This document shows positions 1 through 7,098 of a DNA stretch of 12,327 nucleotides, one piece after another. Location: assembly GCA_016650435.1 (NCBI GenBank), contig JAENVT010000276.1, positions 1-12,327 on the forward strand. The letters are read 5' to 3'. Position 1 is the stretch's first letter. The number at the start of each line of letters is the position of its first letter. The stretch is from Ilumatobacteraceae bacterium (lineage in GTDB: Bacteria > Actinomycetota > Acidimicrobiia > Acidimicrobiales > Ilumatobacteraceae). A model generated the notes under the pieces. That model searched no databases and was not told where the DNA came from. It saw only the letters and a program-made list of their open reading frames with translations. A program made the position numbers and the translations under genes.

Positions 1-1243
1 CTCGCGAGCGAATCACCGCAGCGTTCGCCGCCATTCGAGTCTGCAACGCATCGTCGGCGAGCAACCGATCGACTGCCCCGACAAGTTCGGCGTCGTCGAA
101 GGCGTACGTCGAAAGCCGCACGCCGTACCCGGTCTCGTGGACCCGTTGGGCATTGTCGTACTGATCCCAAAACAGCGGTAACAGCACCATCGGCTTGCCG
201 AAGTGGAACGACTCGGTCGTCGTGTTGTTGCCGCCGTGGGTGATCACTAGATCAACCTCTGGCAGCACATTGGTCTGAGGCACCTGCTGCGCTCCCCACA
301 TGTTCGACGGCAGATCGAACGTGTCGTGGAGCGGACCCTTCGACACGATGTACCGGTGGGGAGTGCGGCCGAGGACGTCGATGAGACGCTGCATCAGATC
401 CACGTCCGCCGAGCCGAGCGATCCGAGCGACAGATAGATCAATGCACTGCCGCCAGATTTGGCGGGCCCGAGTTCGCTGGGCACCTCGAACGGCGCGTCG
501 GTTGCCCGCACAGACGAATCGAGCCGATGCCAGCTGGGACCGAGCGGACGGCGATCGGTGTAGTCGATCACCTCCGGATAGGTGTACAGGTTGAGCGTGT
601 CACTCTCGTGAATGAACTCGAGGTCGGCGAGAGGCTGCGCCCCGCACGACTGCACCCACTCGTTGTATGCCTGCCATGTGGGTCGGTGGGTGCGGTCAAA
701 CTCAGCGCGGAACGCATCCCATTCGCTGCGATCGTCGGCAGGAAGCCCGCTGTACGCGGGCGGGATCTCCATCCCTTTCATCTCCAGCGGTTGGCAGCTG
801 ACGATACGCACGAACGGCACGCCCGATGTGGTGAGTGCCGGAAAGCAGTTGACGTTGTCCTCGATGATCACGTCCGGTCGCTGACGCTCGATGATCTCTT
901 TCAACTGCGGCTCGCAATACATCGCCCCGTCGATCAGGGCTTGCCATGTCGGCTGCATGAAGCCGCTGAGTTGTTCGAACGTCGACGTGCGAAACACCGG
1001 CTTGGTGTCACGAATGAAATCCGTCCAGAACTGTCCGGCGGCCTGCTCCGGCGCGTCCGGTGGGGGAGGCGGAGCGAGATCGACGAGATCCTCGACGAAG
1101 CCCAGCGGCTCCAAGCGACCGGCCCACGACGCCTCGGCGGCGAACACGACCGTGTGACCGCGCCCGCGCAAGATGTTGCCGATCCCGATGCAGTTGTTGG
1201 TCGGCCCGTAGGCGCTCTCCGGCATGAACAAGAAGGTGGCCAT
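1..1243 (-). CDS. MGT/UGT-type glycosyltransferase (GT1), 3' end outside window
   Basis: About 414 codons are visible from the ATG at 1243-1241; the frame is still open at the window edge. The protein begins MATFLFMPESAYGPTNN and has a Rossmann-like N-terminal half with G-rich loop (GIGNILRGRGHTVVFAA). The C-terminal half has the GT1 nucleotide-sugar signature near residues 335-365: THGGNNTTTES, then GKPMVLLPLFWDQYDNAQR. This is the MGT (macrolide glycosyltransferase-like) arrangement, in which the HGG...ES and DQ residues bind the UDP or TDP sugar. Typical members are around 400-430 residues, so little is probably missing. Family members glycosylate lipids, polyketides, flavonoids or other small acceptors; nothing here identifies the acceptor. 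No signal peptide is seen, so it is probably cytoplasmic. It is divergent from a sugar-kinase-like gene with only 15 bases between the two start codons. A weak TAGAAC hexamer seven bases before the ATG could be its -10 box. Confidence 0.9.
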   Translation of the reverse strand, partial: MATFLFMPESAYGPTNNCIGIGNILRGRGHTVVFAAEASWAGRLEPLGFVEDLVDLAPPPPPDAPEQAAGQFWTDFIRDTKPVFRTSTFEQLSGFMQPTWQALIDGAMYCEPQLKEIIERQRPDVIIEDNVNCFPALTTSGVPFVRIVSCQPLEMKGMEIPPAYSGLPADDRSEWDAFRAEFDRTHRPTWQAYNEWVQSCGAQPLADLEFIHESDTLNLYTYPEVIDYTDRRPLGPSWHRLDSSVRATDAPFEVPSELGPAKSGGSALIYLSLGSLGSADVDLMQRLIDVLGRTPHRYIVSKGPLHDTFDLPSNMWGAQQVPQTNVLPEVDLVITHGGNNTTTESFHFGKPMVLLPLFWDQYDNAQRVHETGYGVRLSTYAFDDAELVGAVDRLLADDALQTRMAANAAVIRSR

Positions 1244-1246
1244 GGC

Positions 1247-1258
1247 TACCGTTCTAGC
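1247..1258 (+). promoter_or_regulatory. Putative leaderless -10 element for the kinase gene
   Basis: TACCGT (1247-1252) fits the actinobacterial TANNNT -10 consensus and is followed by six bases and then the GTG at 1259. This geometry puts the transcription start at or next to the start codon, and there is no Shine-Dalgarno sequence. It lies within the 15-base gap between the two divergent start codons, so promoters for both genes must extend into each other's coding sequence. Confidence 0.45.
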
Positions 1259-2230
1259 GTGACTCCGGGCGCCTCGATGGAACTGGCAGCACGGTTGCTC
1301 GGCCGACCGTGTTCGATCGAACGGCCGATCACGGTCGATCAGACCAATGTCAGCGTCGTCGTTGACGAGTCCGTCGTCGTCAAGTGGCTCGTCCCTCCGG
1401 TGCCGGCCCCTCATCCCGGGGTTGAGCTGATTCGCCATCTCGTGGCATCCGGCTTCGACGAGATGCCGGCGTTCGTTGGCGTCGACGAACGCGACGGCGT
1501 GGTGCATGCGATCGTCACGTCGTACTTGCCTGATGCATTGGACGGTTGGGACTGGTACGTCGACGATGTCGTGGAGTGGCTCGAAGACCGATTGGTCTTC
1601 GACCACCTCGAGGGCTCCGCGCAACGGATGGGTGCCATCAGTGCTCGGTTGCACGGTGCGCTCGCCGACATGCAGCCTTCGATGATCGCGCTCGACGGAG
1701 TGGCCGAGCAGGCGATGGCCGACATGCGCCTGGCAGTCAGCCGGCTCGATGGCTTGGAGTGGCTCGACAAGCGACGCGTCGCGACCGTGTTGCAACCGCT
1801 GATCGACGCTGGCGAGATGCCGGGTCATCGCATCCACGGAGATCTTCACGCCGGTCAGTTCCTACGCGCCGGCGAGACGATGTTGCTCACCGATTTCGAC
1901 GGCAACCCGCTTCAGGACCTCGACGACAGATCACGATCGCAATCACCGCTGCGCGACGTTGCCTCGATGGTCCAGTCGATCGAGCATGTTGGCGCGGTCG
2001 TCGTCAAGCGACGACGACCCGATCGGGCCGACGACGTCGATCGCTTCACGCGCACGGCTACCACTGCGGCGCTCGGCGCGTATTCGGTCGCCCATGCTGT
2101 CGACGACGACCTGCTGATGGCGTTTCGCGTGGCCCAGGAACTGCACGAATACGCATACTCGATCCATCACCTTCCGCACTGGCGCTACGTAGCTGACGCT
2201 GCGTTGCCGACGCTGATCGGTCTCAGGTAG
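1259..2230 (+). CDS. Maltokinase/glucosamine-kinase-like phosphotransferase
   Basis: The protein has 323 residues from the GTG at 1259; an ATG at 1277 would give 317. The fold is that of aminoglycoside phosphotransferase-like kinases with a short maltokinase-type N-terminal cap. Likely ATP-lysine is K42 (VVVKWL). The catalytic loop is H193-G-D-L-H-A-G-Q-F-L, with D195 the expected base, and the metal site is D212-F-D-G. It is followed by a maltokinase-like segment SPLRDVASM near residues 229-237. Classical maltokinases have about 450 residues and a larger cap, whereas the shorter actinobacterial glucosamine kinases fit this size. The neighbouring isomerase with SIS domains supports an amino-sugar 6-phosphate route, but substrate choice between glucosamine, glucose and maltose cannot be settled here. 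It is probably cytoplasmic. Upstream open frame (from 326) continues antisense through the glycosyltransferase and is not coding. Co-transcription with the SIS gene, 50 bases downstream, is likely. Confidence 0.8.
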   Translation: MTPGASMELAARLLGRPCSIERPITVDQTNVSVVVDESVVVKWLVPPVPAPHPGVELIRHLVASGFDEMPAFVGVDERDGVVHAIVTSYLPDALDGWDWYVDDVVEWLEDRLVFDHLEGSAQRMGAISARLHGALADMQPSMIALDGVAEQAMADMRLAVSRLDGLEWLDKRRVATVLQPLIDAGEMPGHRIHGDLHAGQFLRAGETMLLTDFDGNPLQDLDDRSRSQSPLRDVASMVQSIEHVGAVVVKRRRPDRADDVDRFTRTATTAALGAYSVAHAVDDDLLMAFRVAQELHEYAYSIHHLPHWRYVADAALPTLIGLR

Positions 2231-2280
2231 CGCGCGCGGCAGAACGGTCTGCAACGGACCATCTCGGCGCCGGCGACCGG

Positions 2281-3243
2281 ATGGCCGGTAGGTTCGGCGT
2301 CGTGGACCCGGCTGCCTTCCTCGCCGATCTCGAAGCGAAGCCGGCCATGCTGCTGGCGTTGCTCGACGATCTCCCGTCGTGGCCGGACGTCGGCGACGGA
2401 CCAATCGTGCTGACCGGGATGGGTTCGTCGTGGTTCGCTGCCGACGTGGCCGCGCGGCGTTTGCGCCGGCACGGCATTGTGGCCGTTGCCGAGGTGGCAT
2501 CCGTCGAGGCCACGTTTCCGCCGTCGCCGCATCTCACAGTTATCGGCATCACGGCCTCTGGGGCGAGCGTCGAGACCGTCGCTCTGTTGGCCGCTCACGC
2601 CGGCGTGAGTCGAACCGTCGCGCTCACCAACGATGCATCGGCGTCGCTGCCGACGGAGCACATCGTCCTGATGAACGCCGGTGTCGAGACCGGCGGTGTT
2701 GCTTGCCGCAGCTATCTGCACACGCTGGTCGCGTTGTTGGCACTCGAACAACGACTCGCCGGCGTCGAGTTGCGTCTCGGCGAACGCGTCCGCCGCAGTG
2801 CCGCCGCGATCGCGTACCTGCTGGACCGACGCGATGGCTGGATGCCGCCGGTGATCGAATCGATCGAGGGCACAGAGGGCCTGTGGCTGCTGGCGCCGGC
2901 AGAGCGGATCGGTTCGGCCCTGCAAGGTTCATTGATGATTCGCGAAGGCCCGCGGCGCGCCGCAGATGGTTGCGAGACCGGTGATTGGAACCATGTCGAC
3001 GTCTACCTGACGAAAACCATGGACTATCGCGCCCTGCTCTTTGCCGGTTCGCGCTTCGACGCCGACGCCTTGCAGTGGATGTCCGACCGTCGCAGCCATG
3101 TGGTGACCGTGGGTGCCGAGCCGGACGGAATCGCGGCCAGCGTCCGGTATCCCGGCGACGAAGACTCGATCGTCGCCCTGCTCACCGAGGTACTCGTTGC
3201 GGAACTGTTGGCGGCGCACTGGTGGCTGGCATGCCCAGCGTGA
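2281..3243 (+). CDS. Two-SIS-domain sugar-phosphate isomerase/deaminase-like protein (GlmS isomerase-half homologue)
   Basis: The protein has 320 residues. The first SIS domain (about 38-160) has GMGSSWFAADVAARRL, the phosphosugar loop ITASGASVET (90-99) and MNAGVETGG (131-139), all close to GlmS. The second SIS domain (about 198-315) has LQGSLMIRE, matching the GlmS LEGALKLKE stretch. There is no N-terminal glutaminase domain, so it cannot make glucosamine 6-phosphate from glutamine. By my unaided alignment to E. coli GlmS, E488 and H504 are kept as E222 and H238, K485 is M219, E481 is Q215, and the C-terminal K603 tail is absent. It may therefore be an aldose/ketose isomerase or deaminase acting on a phosphosugar, or only bind one. 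It follows the kinase by 50 bases, which suggests that it uses the kinase product. The first ATG in the frame was taken; no clear ribosome binding site is seen and GTG at 2302 is an alternative. Family assignment is strong, reaction is unknown. Confidence 0.82.
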   Translation: MAGRFGVVDPAAFLADLEAKPAMLLALLDDLPSWPDVGDGPIVLTGMGSSWFAADVAARRLRRHGIVAVAEVASVEATFPPSPHLTVIGITASGASVETVALLAAHAGVSRTVALTNDASASLPTEHIVLMNAGVETGGVACRSYLHTLVALLALEQRLAGVELRLGERVRRSAAAIAYLLDRRDGWMPPVIESIEGTEGLWLLAPAERIGSALQGSLMIREGPRRAADGCETGDWNHVDVYLTKTMDYRALLFAGSRFDADALQWMSDRRSHVVTVGAEPDGIAASVRYPGDEDSIVALLTEVLVAELLAAHWWLACPA

Positions 3244-3264
3244 CCCAGTTGCGGCGCGCCTCAC

Positions 3265-3280
3265 CGCTACTCGGGTAGCG
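3265..3280. other. Small perfect hairpin after the SIS gene
   Basis: CGCTAC-TCGG-GTAGCG forms a 6-bp stem with a four-base loop, 22 bases after the SIS stop codon and 32 bases before the desaturase start. There is no T tract, so a rho-independent terminator is not well supported, but it may mark the end of the kinase-SIS transcript or stabilise its 3' end. Confidence 0.3.
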
Positions 3281-3311
3281 ATCTCGGTTATGGGCAGGTA
3301 ATGATCCAAGG

Positions 3312-3947
3312 GTGCTCGGTTCCTACGACTACCCGACGAGCCACCGAGTTTTCGAACTCATCTCTGTCGGCGCATTCATCGGCTTCGCCGCTGCGCTCGC
3401 TCGTCGAGTTGCTGTCGAGGTCGGTGACCGCCTGTCGTGGCCGGTCGGACTCCTCATCGTCGGCCTCGTTCTGGCCGCCTATGCCATTGCCGATCTGGCC
3501 TCGGGAATCGTCCACTTCCTGCTCGACAACTTCGGTTCACCGGAAACACCGGTGATTGGGCAGAAGTTCGTCAAGCCGTTCCGCGACCATCATGTGGATC
3601 CGATGGCGATGACCAAAGGCGATTTCATCGCCGTCAACGCCGACAACGTGTTCGTGTGCCTGCCCGTGATCATTCCCGTGTTCTTCTTCCTCGATGTCGC
3701 TGGGCACCCGTATTGGGGGGTCTTCGTCGTTGGTCTCGTTGGCGGGGTGATCATGACCAATCAGTTGCACAAATGGGCGCATATGCCCACGGTGCCGCGT
3801 CTGGTCGCTGTCGCCCAGCGACGCGGCGTCGTGTTGTCGAAGGAGCACCACTCGGTGCATCACAGCGGGGGGTACGACAGCAACTACTGCATCACGTGGG
3901 GTCACCTCGATCTGTTGCTGAACCGCTTCGTGGCCCTGCGGAAATAG
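3312..3947 (+). CDS. carF: CarF/TMEM189-type plasmanylethanolamine desaturase family membrane protein
   Basis: The protein has 211 residues from GTG 3312, the only usable start after the in-frame TAG at 3276. Hydrophobic segments lie near 14-32, 44-64, 113-130 and 134-150. The family's histidine clusters are all present: H68 in DLASGIVHF, H93/H94 in FRDHHVDP, H153 and H157 in NQLHKWAH, and H179, H180, H183, H184 in KEHHSVHH. This pattern is the di-iron lipid desaturase (Kua/B-domain) family, whose characterised members, CarF of Myxococcus and human TMEM189, convert plasmanyl to plasmenyl ethanolamine lipids by introducing the vinyl-ether bond, an oxygen-requiring step at the membrane. Length fits a complete stand-alone member. 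No ether-lipid synthesis gene is nearby in the window. It converges on the histidine kinase gene, with 13 bases between stop codons. Assignment to the family is strong; that the host makes plasmalogens is inference. Confidence 0.88.
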   Translation: MLGSYDYPTSHRVFELISVGAFIGFAAALARRVAVEVGDRLSWPVGLLIVGLVLAAYAIADLASGIVHFLLDNFGSPETPVIGQKFVKPFRDHHVDPMAMTKGDFIAVNADNVFVCLPVIIPVFFFLDVAGHPYWGVFVVGLVGGVIMTNQLHKWAHMPTVPRLVAVAQRRGVVLSKEHHSVHHSGGYDSNYCITWGHLDLLLNRFVALRK

Positions 3948-3960
3948 ACAACAGATACGG

Positions 3961-5346
3961 TTAGGCCCGCGGCAGTCGAACGCTCGCGTCGAGCCCGCCG
4001 CCGGCCCGGTTGGCCAGGGCAACATCACCGCCGCTGGCTTCGGCCAGTTGCCGCACGATTGCCAGGCCGAGCCCAGAGCCCTCGTGACCGGCGTTCGATG
4101 CTCGCCAGAACCGATCGAACGCGTGCTGCAGCTGGTCTGTTGGCATTCCGGGCCCGCGATCGGTGACATGGACCGTCGCCCATCCGTCCGCGGCAACCGC
4201 CGACACCATGATCTCGTTGCCGGGTCCGCTGGCATTGAGGGCGTTGTCGATGTAGTTGTCGACGATCTGTTCGAGAACGCCCGGCACGGCTCGCGCCGAC
4301 AGGCTGGCAATCGCGCTGGCCGACAACGTGACACCGCGTTCGTCCGCGAGTGGCGCCCAGATCGCAGCGCGTTCCGTGACGATGTCGGCAACGTCGATCG
4401 TCTCGGTCGCCACCGCATCCTGGCCGGCGCGCGCCAACATCAATAGACCCTCGACCAGACGCTGGAGCCGTTCGGTTTCTTCGCTCGCTGCCTCGATGTC
4501 GCGTCTGGCGGCGACCGGATCTGCATCGATGTTCACTGCAGCACGCTCGAGCTGTAGCCGCAATGCGGTGAGCGGTGTGCGCAGTTGGTGTGAGGCGTCG
4601 CCGGCGAAGCTGCGCTGTCGTTCGACAAGTGTCGAGATCTTCTCGGTCATCGTGTTGAACGAACTCGCAAGACCACGGATCTCCGGCGCGCCCTCATCGA
4701 TCACAGCTCGGCTCTCGAAGTCACCAGCAGCCACGCTTTCGGTGGCTCGTTGCAGGCGTCGTATTGGTCGCACGATCGTTGCGGCCATCAGTGCGGCTGC
4801 CAGGGCAGCCGTCGCCAACGAGATCAATCCGACCGCCAGGATTCCTCGAACCTTGACCGACACGCGGTCGTCGATGGTCGACGCCGGATAGGTGAGTCGA
4901 ACTACGCCGACCGGAAGCGCTCCCGATAGAACGGGCACCGCGACGTACACGATGTCTTCGCCGAGCGTCTCCGATGGTCGGCGCCCCGATGTGGGGCTAC
5001 CGGTCAGTGCCGTGGCTATCTCCGGCCGAGTGGAATAGTCCTCCCCGAGCCGTGCCTCGTCGCCGGACACGGCGACCGCGACACCAGACGCATCGGTCAC
5101 AACAACGTTGGCTTTCGTCCGCGCCGCGTAGACGTCGGCGGTGACTTGTAGTGCGTTGGGATCCTGTGCCGCCTCGCCCGACAGGACACCCTCCGAGCTC
5201 CCGGCAAGGATGAACGCATCGCGCTCGATGCTGGCCACAGCGCGCTCGGTTTCGACCCGCCGCAGATACCGGCCCAACGGGATGTCCTGGGCGGCGAGGA
5301 TGACAATCGTGACGCCGACGAATGCGGCGATCAATCGCCATCTCAC
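3961..5346 (-). CDS. Membrane sensor histidine kinase of a two-component system
   Basis: The protein has 461 residues from the GTG at 5346, which overlaps the regulator's TGA as GTGA; longer open-frame starts would run back through the regulator gene. Order: membrane span 4-20, extracytoplasmic region about 30-165 (a PAS/Cache-like sensor, with NVVVTDASGVAVAVS and DIVYVAVPV), membrane span about 167-190, HAMP about 192-240, HisKA with phospho-acceptor H253 in DASHQLRTPL, then HATPase with N-box (DNYIDNALNAS, 363-373), G1 (DRGPGM, 396-401), F-box (FDRFWR) and G2 (GSGLGLAI, 423-430). All catalytic boxes are intact, so an active kinase is expected. The signal is unknown; the sensor domain is outside the membrane. 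The gene converges with the carF-like gene and is translationally coupled to its response regulator. Targets are probably its own operon and the divergent secreted-protein/ApbE operon. Confidence 0.93.
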   Translation of the reverse strand: MRWRLIAAFVGVTIVILAAQDIPLGRYLRRVETERAVASIERDAFILAGSSEGVLSGEAAQDPNALQVTADVYAARTKANVVVTDASGVAVAVSGDEARLGEDYSTRPEIATALTGSPTSGRRPSETLGEDIVYVAVPVLSGALPVGVVRLTYPASTIDDRVSVKVRGILAVGLISLATAALAAALMAATIVRPIRRLQRATESVAAGDFESRAVIDEGAPEIRGLASSFNTMTEKISTLVERQRSFAGDASHQLRTPLTALRLQLERAAVNIDADPVAARRDIEAASEETERLQRLVEGLLMLARAGQDAVATETIDVADIVTERAAIWAPLADERGVTLSASAIASLSARAVPGVLEQIVDNYIDNALNASGPGNEIMVSAVAADGWATVHVTDRGPGMPTDQLQHAFDRFWRASNAGHEGSGLGLAIVRQLAEASGGDVALANRAGGGLDASVRLPRA

Positions 5347-6020
5347 GACGGAGGTTCCAACCGGAAGCCCACGCCGCGTACCGCCTCGATCCATGAATGA
5401 TCGCCGAGCTTCTTGCGCAGCGAGGCAACGTGAGCATCCACCGTCTTGGTCGGGCCGTACCAATGGGCATCCCACACCGTCTCGAGAATCTCGGTGCGCG
5501 TGTGAACTGCGCCCACGTCGTTGGCCAGGAACGCCAACAGGTCGAACTCCTTGGCGGTGAGGCCGATTTCCTCACCGTCGATCCGCACCCGTCGCGTACG
5601 CCGGTCCAGTTCCATCGGCCCAACAGCCTGTGGCGCACCCAGATCGCGATCGTCGGTTGGCGACTGACCGTCGTTGGTCCGCCTGCTGACAGCTCGAATC
5701 CGGGCAACGAGCTCGCGAAGGCTGAACGGTTTGGTGACGTAGTCGTCGGCACCGAGTTCGAGTCCCAGAACGCGATCGAACTCTTCGCTCCGCGCGGTGA
5801 GCATGATGATGGGTGTTACCGATCGTTGTCGCAGCTCCCGGCAGACATCACGCCCGTCCATATCGGGCAGACCGAGGTCGAGCAGCACCAATTCGTAGTC
5901 CCGTTCGGCGAGAGCGCCTGCTCCGGTTGCGACATGCACCACGGTGTGCCCTGCGGCGGCGAGACCCTCGACCAACGTGTCGGCGATGGCCTTGTCGTCC
6001 TCCACGAGCAGCAGCTTCAC
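5343..6020 (-). CDS. OmpR/PhoB-family response regulator
   Basis: The protein has 225 residues from the GTG at 6020. The receiver domain (1-118) has the acidic pair D8/D9 (E7-D8-D9), phospho-acceptor D48 (LLDLGLPDMDG), T75 (MLTAR) and K97 (VTKPF). The C-terminal winged helix (about 132-223) ends with the usual recognition region KTVDAHVASLRKKLGD and VRGVGFRLEPPS. It is the cognate partner of the kinase that follows, with stop and start codons sharing four bases. No Shine-Dalgarno is seen; CACAAT six bases before the GTG could act as a leaderless -10 box, and a short perfect inverted repeat (TGTCA-TTG-TGACA, 6023-6035) overlies it. The regulator is likely to bind the phased TCTTGGA repeats in the divergent intergenic region, which fits the tandem-repeat sites typical of this family. 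Confidence 0.95.
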   Translation of the reverse strand: MKLLLVEDDKAIADTLVEGLAAAGHTVVHVATGAGALAERDYELVLLDLGLPDMDGRDVCRELRQRSVTPIIMLTARSEEFDRVLGLELGADDYVTKPFSLRELVARIRAVSRRTNDGQSPTDDRDLGAPQAVGPMELDRRTRRVRIDGEEIGLTAKEFDLLAFLANDVGAVHTRTEILETVWDAHWYGPTKTVDAHVASLRKKLGDHSWIEAVRGVGFRLEPPS

Positions 6021-6057
6021 GCTGTCATTGTGACAAGTTCACCCGGTGCCGACGCCG

Positions 6058-6097
6058 TTCTTGGACAAATCTTGGATATTCCCCGGCCGTCCCTTGG
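6058..6097. promoter_or_regulatory. Phased CTTGG direct repeats, probable response-regulator operator
   Basis: TCTTGGA occurs at 6059-6065 and again at 6070-6076, exactly 11 bases apart. A further CTTGG is at 6093-6097, 22 bases after the second copy, so the three fall on one 11-base register. A related CTTGA lies at 6113-6117, outside that register. OmpR-family regulators generally bind head-to-tail repeats on one face of the helix. The site lies between the regulator gene and the divergent secreted-protein operon and could control both. The match to a specific regulator is inference. Confidence 0.5.
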
Positions 6098-6162
6098 GAG
6101 GTGTCGCCGTACCTTGACGTGCAGGCGATGCACATGATCGCCGCGACGGAAGAGGCCGGAAG

Positions 6163-6681
6163 ATGAAAACACGAATCGCGATGATGATCTCAGTCGCCGG
6201 GGTATTGGTGGCCGGCTCGGCCGCTGCCTTGGTGAACACTCAGGTGCTCGGCGGCAGCACCGCCCCCTCGGGCGTGGCCGTCAACACGGCACCGCAGAAC
6301 GAGCAGACGATTCCGGCGGCCGCGGCTGCCACAGGGTCCGCCGCTCCGGCTGCTGGCGCTGCCGCAACCGCGACTCAAGCGGTGTATGCGATCGGTACCG
6401 CAGGTTCGGTGACCCTCGATACTGCGGGCGACGTGCTGACGGTCGTCAACGTGACTCACGCCGCTGGCTGGGTTCTCGCAGAGTCAGAGAATCAGGATGC
6501 GACCAACGTCGAGATCAAGCTCCAGTCCGGCAACCTCGAAGCCCAGTTCCACGCCAATCTGGTGTTCGGTGTTGTCACGACATCGACCGAATCCGACGAC
6601 GCGTCGAGCGCGAGCATCCCCGTTGAAGACAACCACGGCGGCGGTAGCGACGACAGTGGAGGCGAGGGCAGCGATGACTGA
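6163..6681 (+). CDS. Small exported protein with Ala-rich linker and acidic Gly/Asp/Ser tail, function unknown
   Basis: The protein has 172 residues. MKTRIAMMISVAGVLVAGSAAA is a typical signal peptide or anchor; cleavage near residue 22 is likely and no lipobox cysteine is present. Residues about 30-72 are a low-complexity Ala/Pro/Thr linker. A compact beta-rich-looking domain follows (about 73-142, from AVYAIGTAGSVTL to VVTTS), and the tail (about 143-172) is acidic and rich in Gly, Asp and Ser. There is no cysteine in the protein. I do not recognise the family with certainty. A purine-rich GGAAGAGG about seven bases before the ATG supports the start. The gene opens an operon with a membrane protein (overlap ATGACTGA) and ApbE, and is divergent from a two-component system. 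It may be a cell-surface partner or a sensed component of the ApbE-linked system. It has no SGAT-type FMN acceptor motif. Confidence 0.75.
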   Translation: MKTRIAMMISVAGVLVAGSAAALVNTQVLGGSTAPSGVAVNTAPQNEQTIPAAAAATGSAAPAAGAAATATQAVYAIGTAGSVTLDTAGDVLTVVNVTHAAGWVLAESENQDATNVEIKLQSGNLEAQFHANLVFGVVTTSTESDDASSASIPVEDNHGGGSDDSGGEGSDD

Positions 6682-7093
6682 CTCGATCGACCCCGGGTTG
6701 CCAGCACCTGGCTCAACCGGCCCGACGGCGGCCGAGCGGCTCGCCGCGCTGCGCAAACCTACCGAGAACAAGCGCGGCAAGCAGGCTCATGCCGCGAAGA
6801 TCCTCGCCGCAGGACTGTCGACCACAGCCCTGTTCGGAATGGTCACTGCGATGGGCTGGCGCACACAGACCGAAGCTGCCCAGACCTCGCAGTCGCCAAC
6901 CACCACGGCACCACCGTCGATTCCTGTGGTACCTCGTACCACCTCGCAGGTGACTGACGACGACGAGAGGGCAGTGACGGGCCCGACTACTTCTGTTCCG
7001 GTCGTCATCCCCGGGGCCACGCCAGTCGTGCAGTTGCCGGCGCCGAACGCGGGTCGCACTCCTTCCAACACCGTCACCAAGTCTTCAGGCTGA
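6674..7093 (+). CDS. Single-span membrane protein with Pro/Thr-rich outer tail, function unknown
   Basis: The protein has 139 residues from the ATG at 6674, overlapping the previous stop codon by eight bases, with GGAGGCGAGG just upstream as ribosome binding site. The cytoplasmic N-terminal part (1-40) ends in basic residues (KRGKQAHAAK), then one hydrophobic span (about 42-60, ILAAGLSTTALFGMVTAMG) and an outer tail (61-139) rich in Pro, Thr, Ser and Val that is probably disordered and wall-spanning. The tail includes VVIPGATPVV (110-119), which resembles an ApbE acceptor site only in its GAT core because the Ser/Thr before it is replaced by Pro. The family is not recognised. It lies between an exported protein and ApbE and ends five bases before the apbE start, so the three are almost certainly co-expressed. 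A scaffold or anchor for an extracytoplasmic flavoprotein is a guess. Confidence 0.72.
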   Translation: MTDSIDPGLPAPGSTGPTAAERLAALRKPTENKRGKQAHAAKILAAGLSTTALFGMVTAMGWRTQTEAAQTSQSPTTTAPPSIPVVPRTTSQVTDDDERAVTGPTTSVPVVIPGATPVVQLPAPNAGRTPSNTVTKSSG

Positions 7094-7098
7094 ATCAG

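Noticed and set aside
326..1258. Long plus-strand open frame continuing upstream of the kinase
   Set aside because: It is antisense to the glycosyltransferase, whose GT1 motifs are clear on the minus strand; the upstream part has no recognisable domain.
3265..3280. Rho-independent terminator after the SIS gene
   Set aside because: The hairpin has only six base pairs and no following T tract; kept only as a hairpin.
3537..4418. Minus-strand open frame of about 290 codons spanning the ends of the carF-like and kinase genes
   Set aside because: It overlaps the kinase ATPase domain in another frame and the carF-like gene on the other strand, both well supported; its protein is Arg/Pro/Ser-rich without motifs.
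7007..7024. PGATP in the membrane protein tail as an FMN acceptor site
   Set aside because: The Ser/Thr three places before the acceptor Thr is Pro, and the segment is within a Pro/Thr-rich disordered tail, so the GAT is probably chance.
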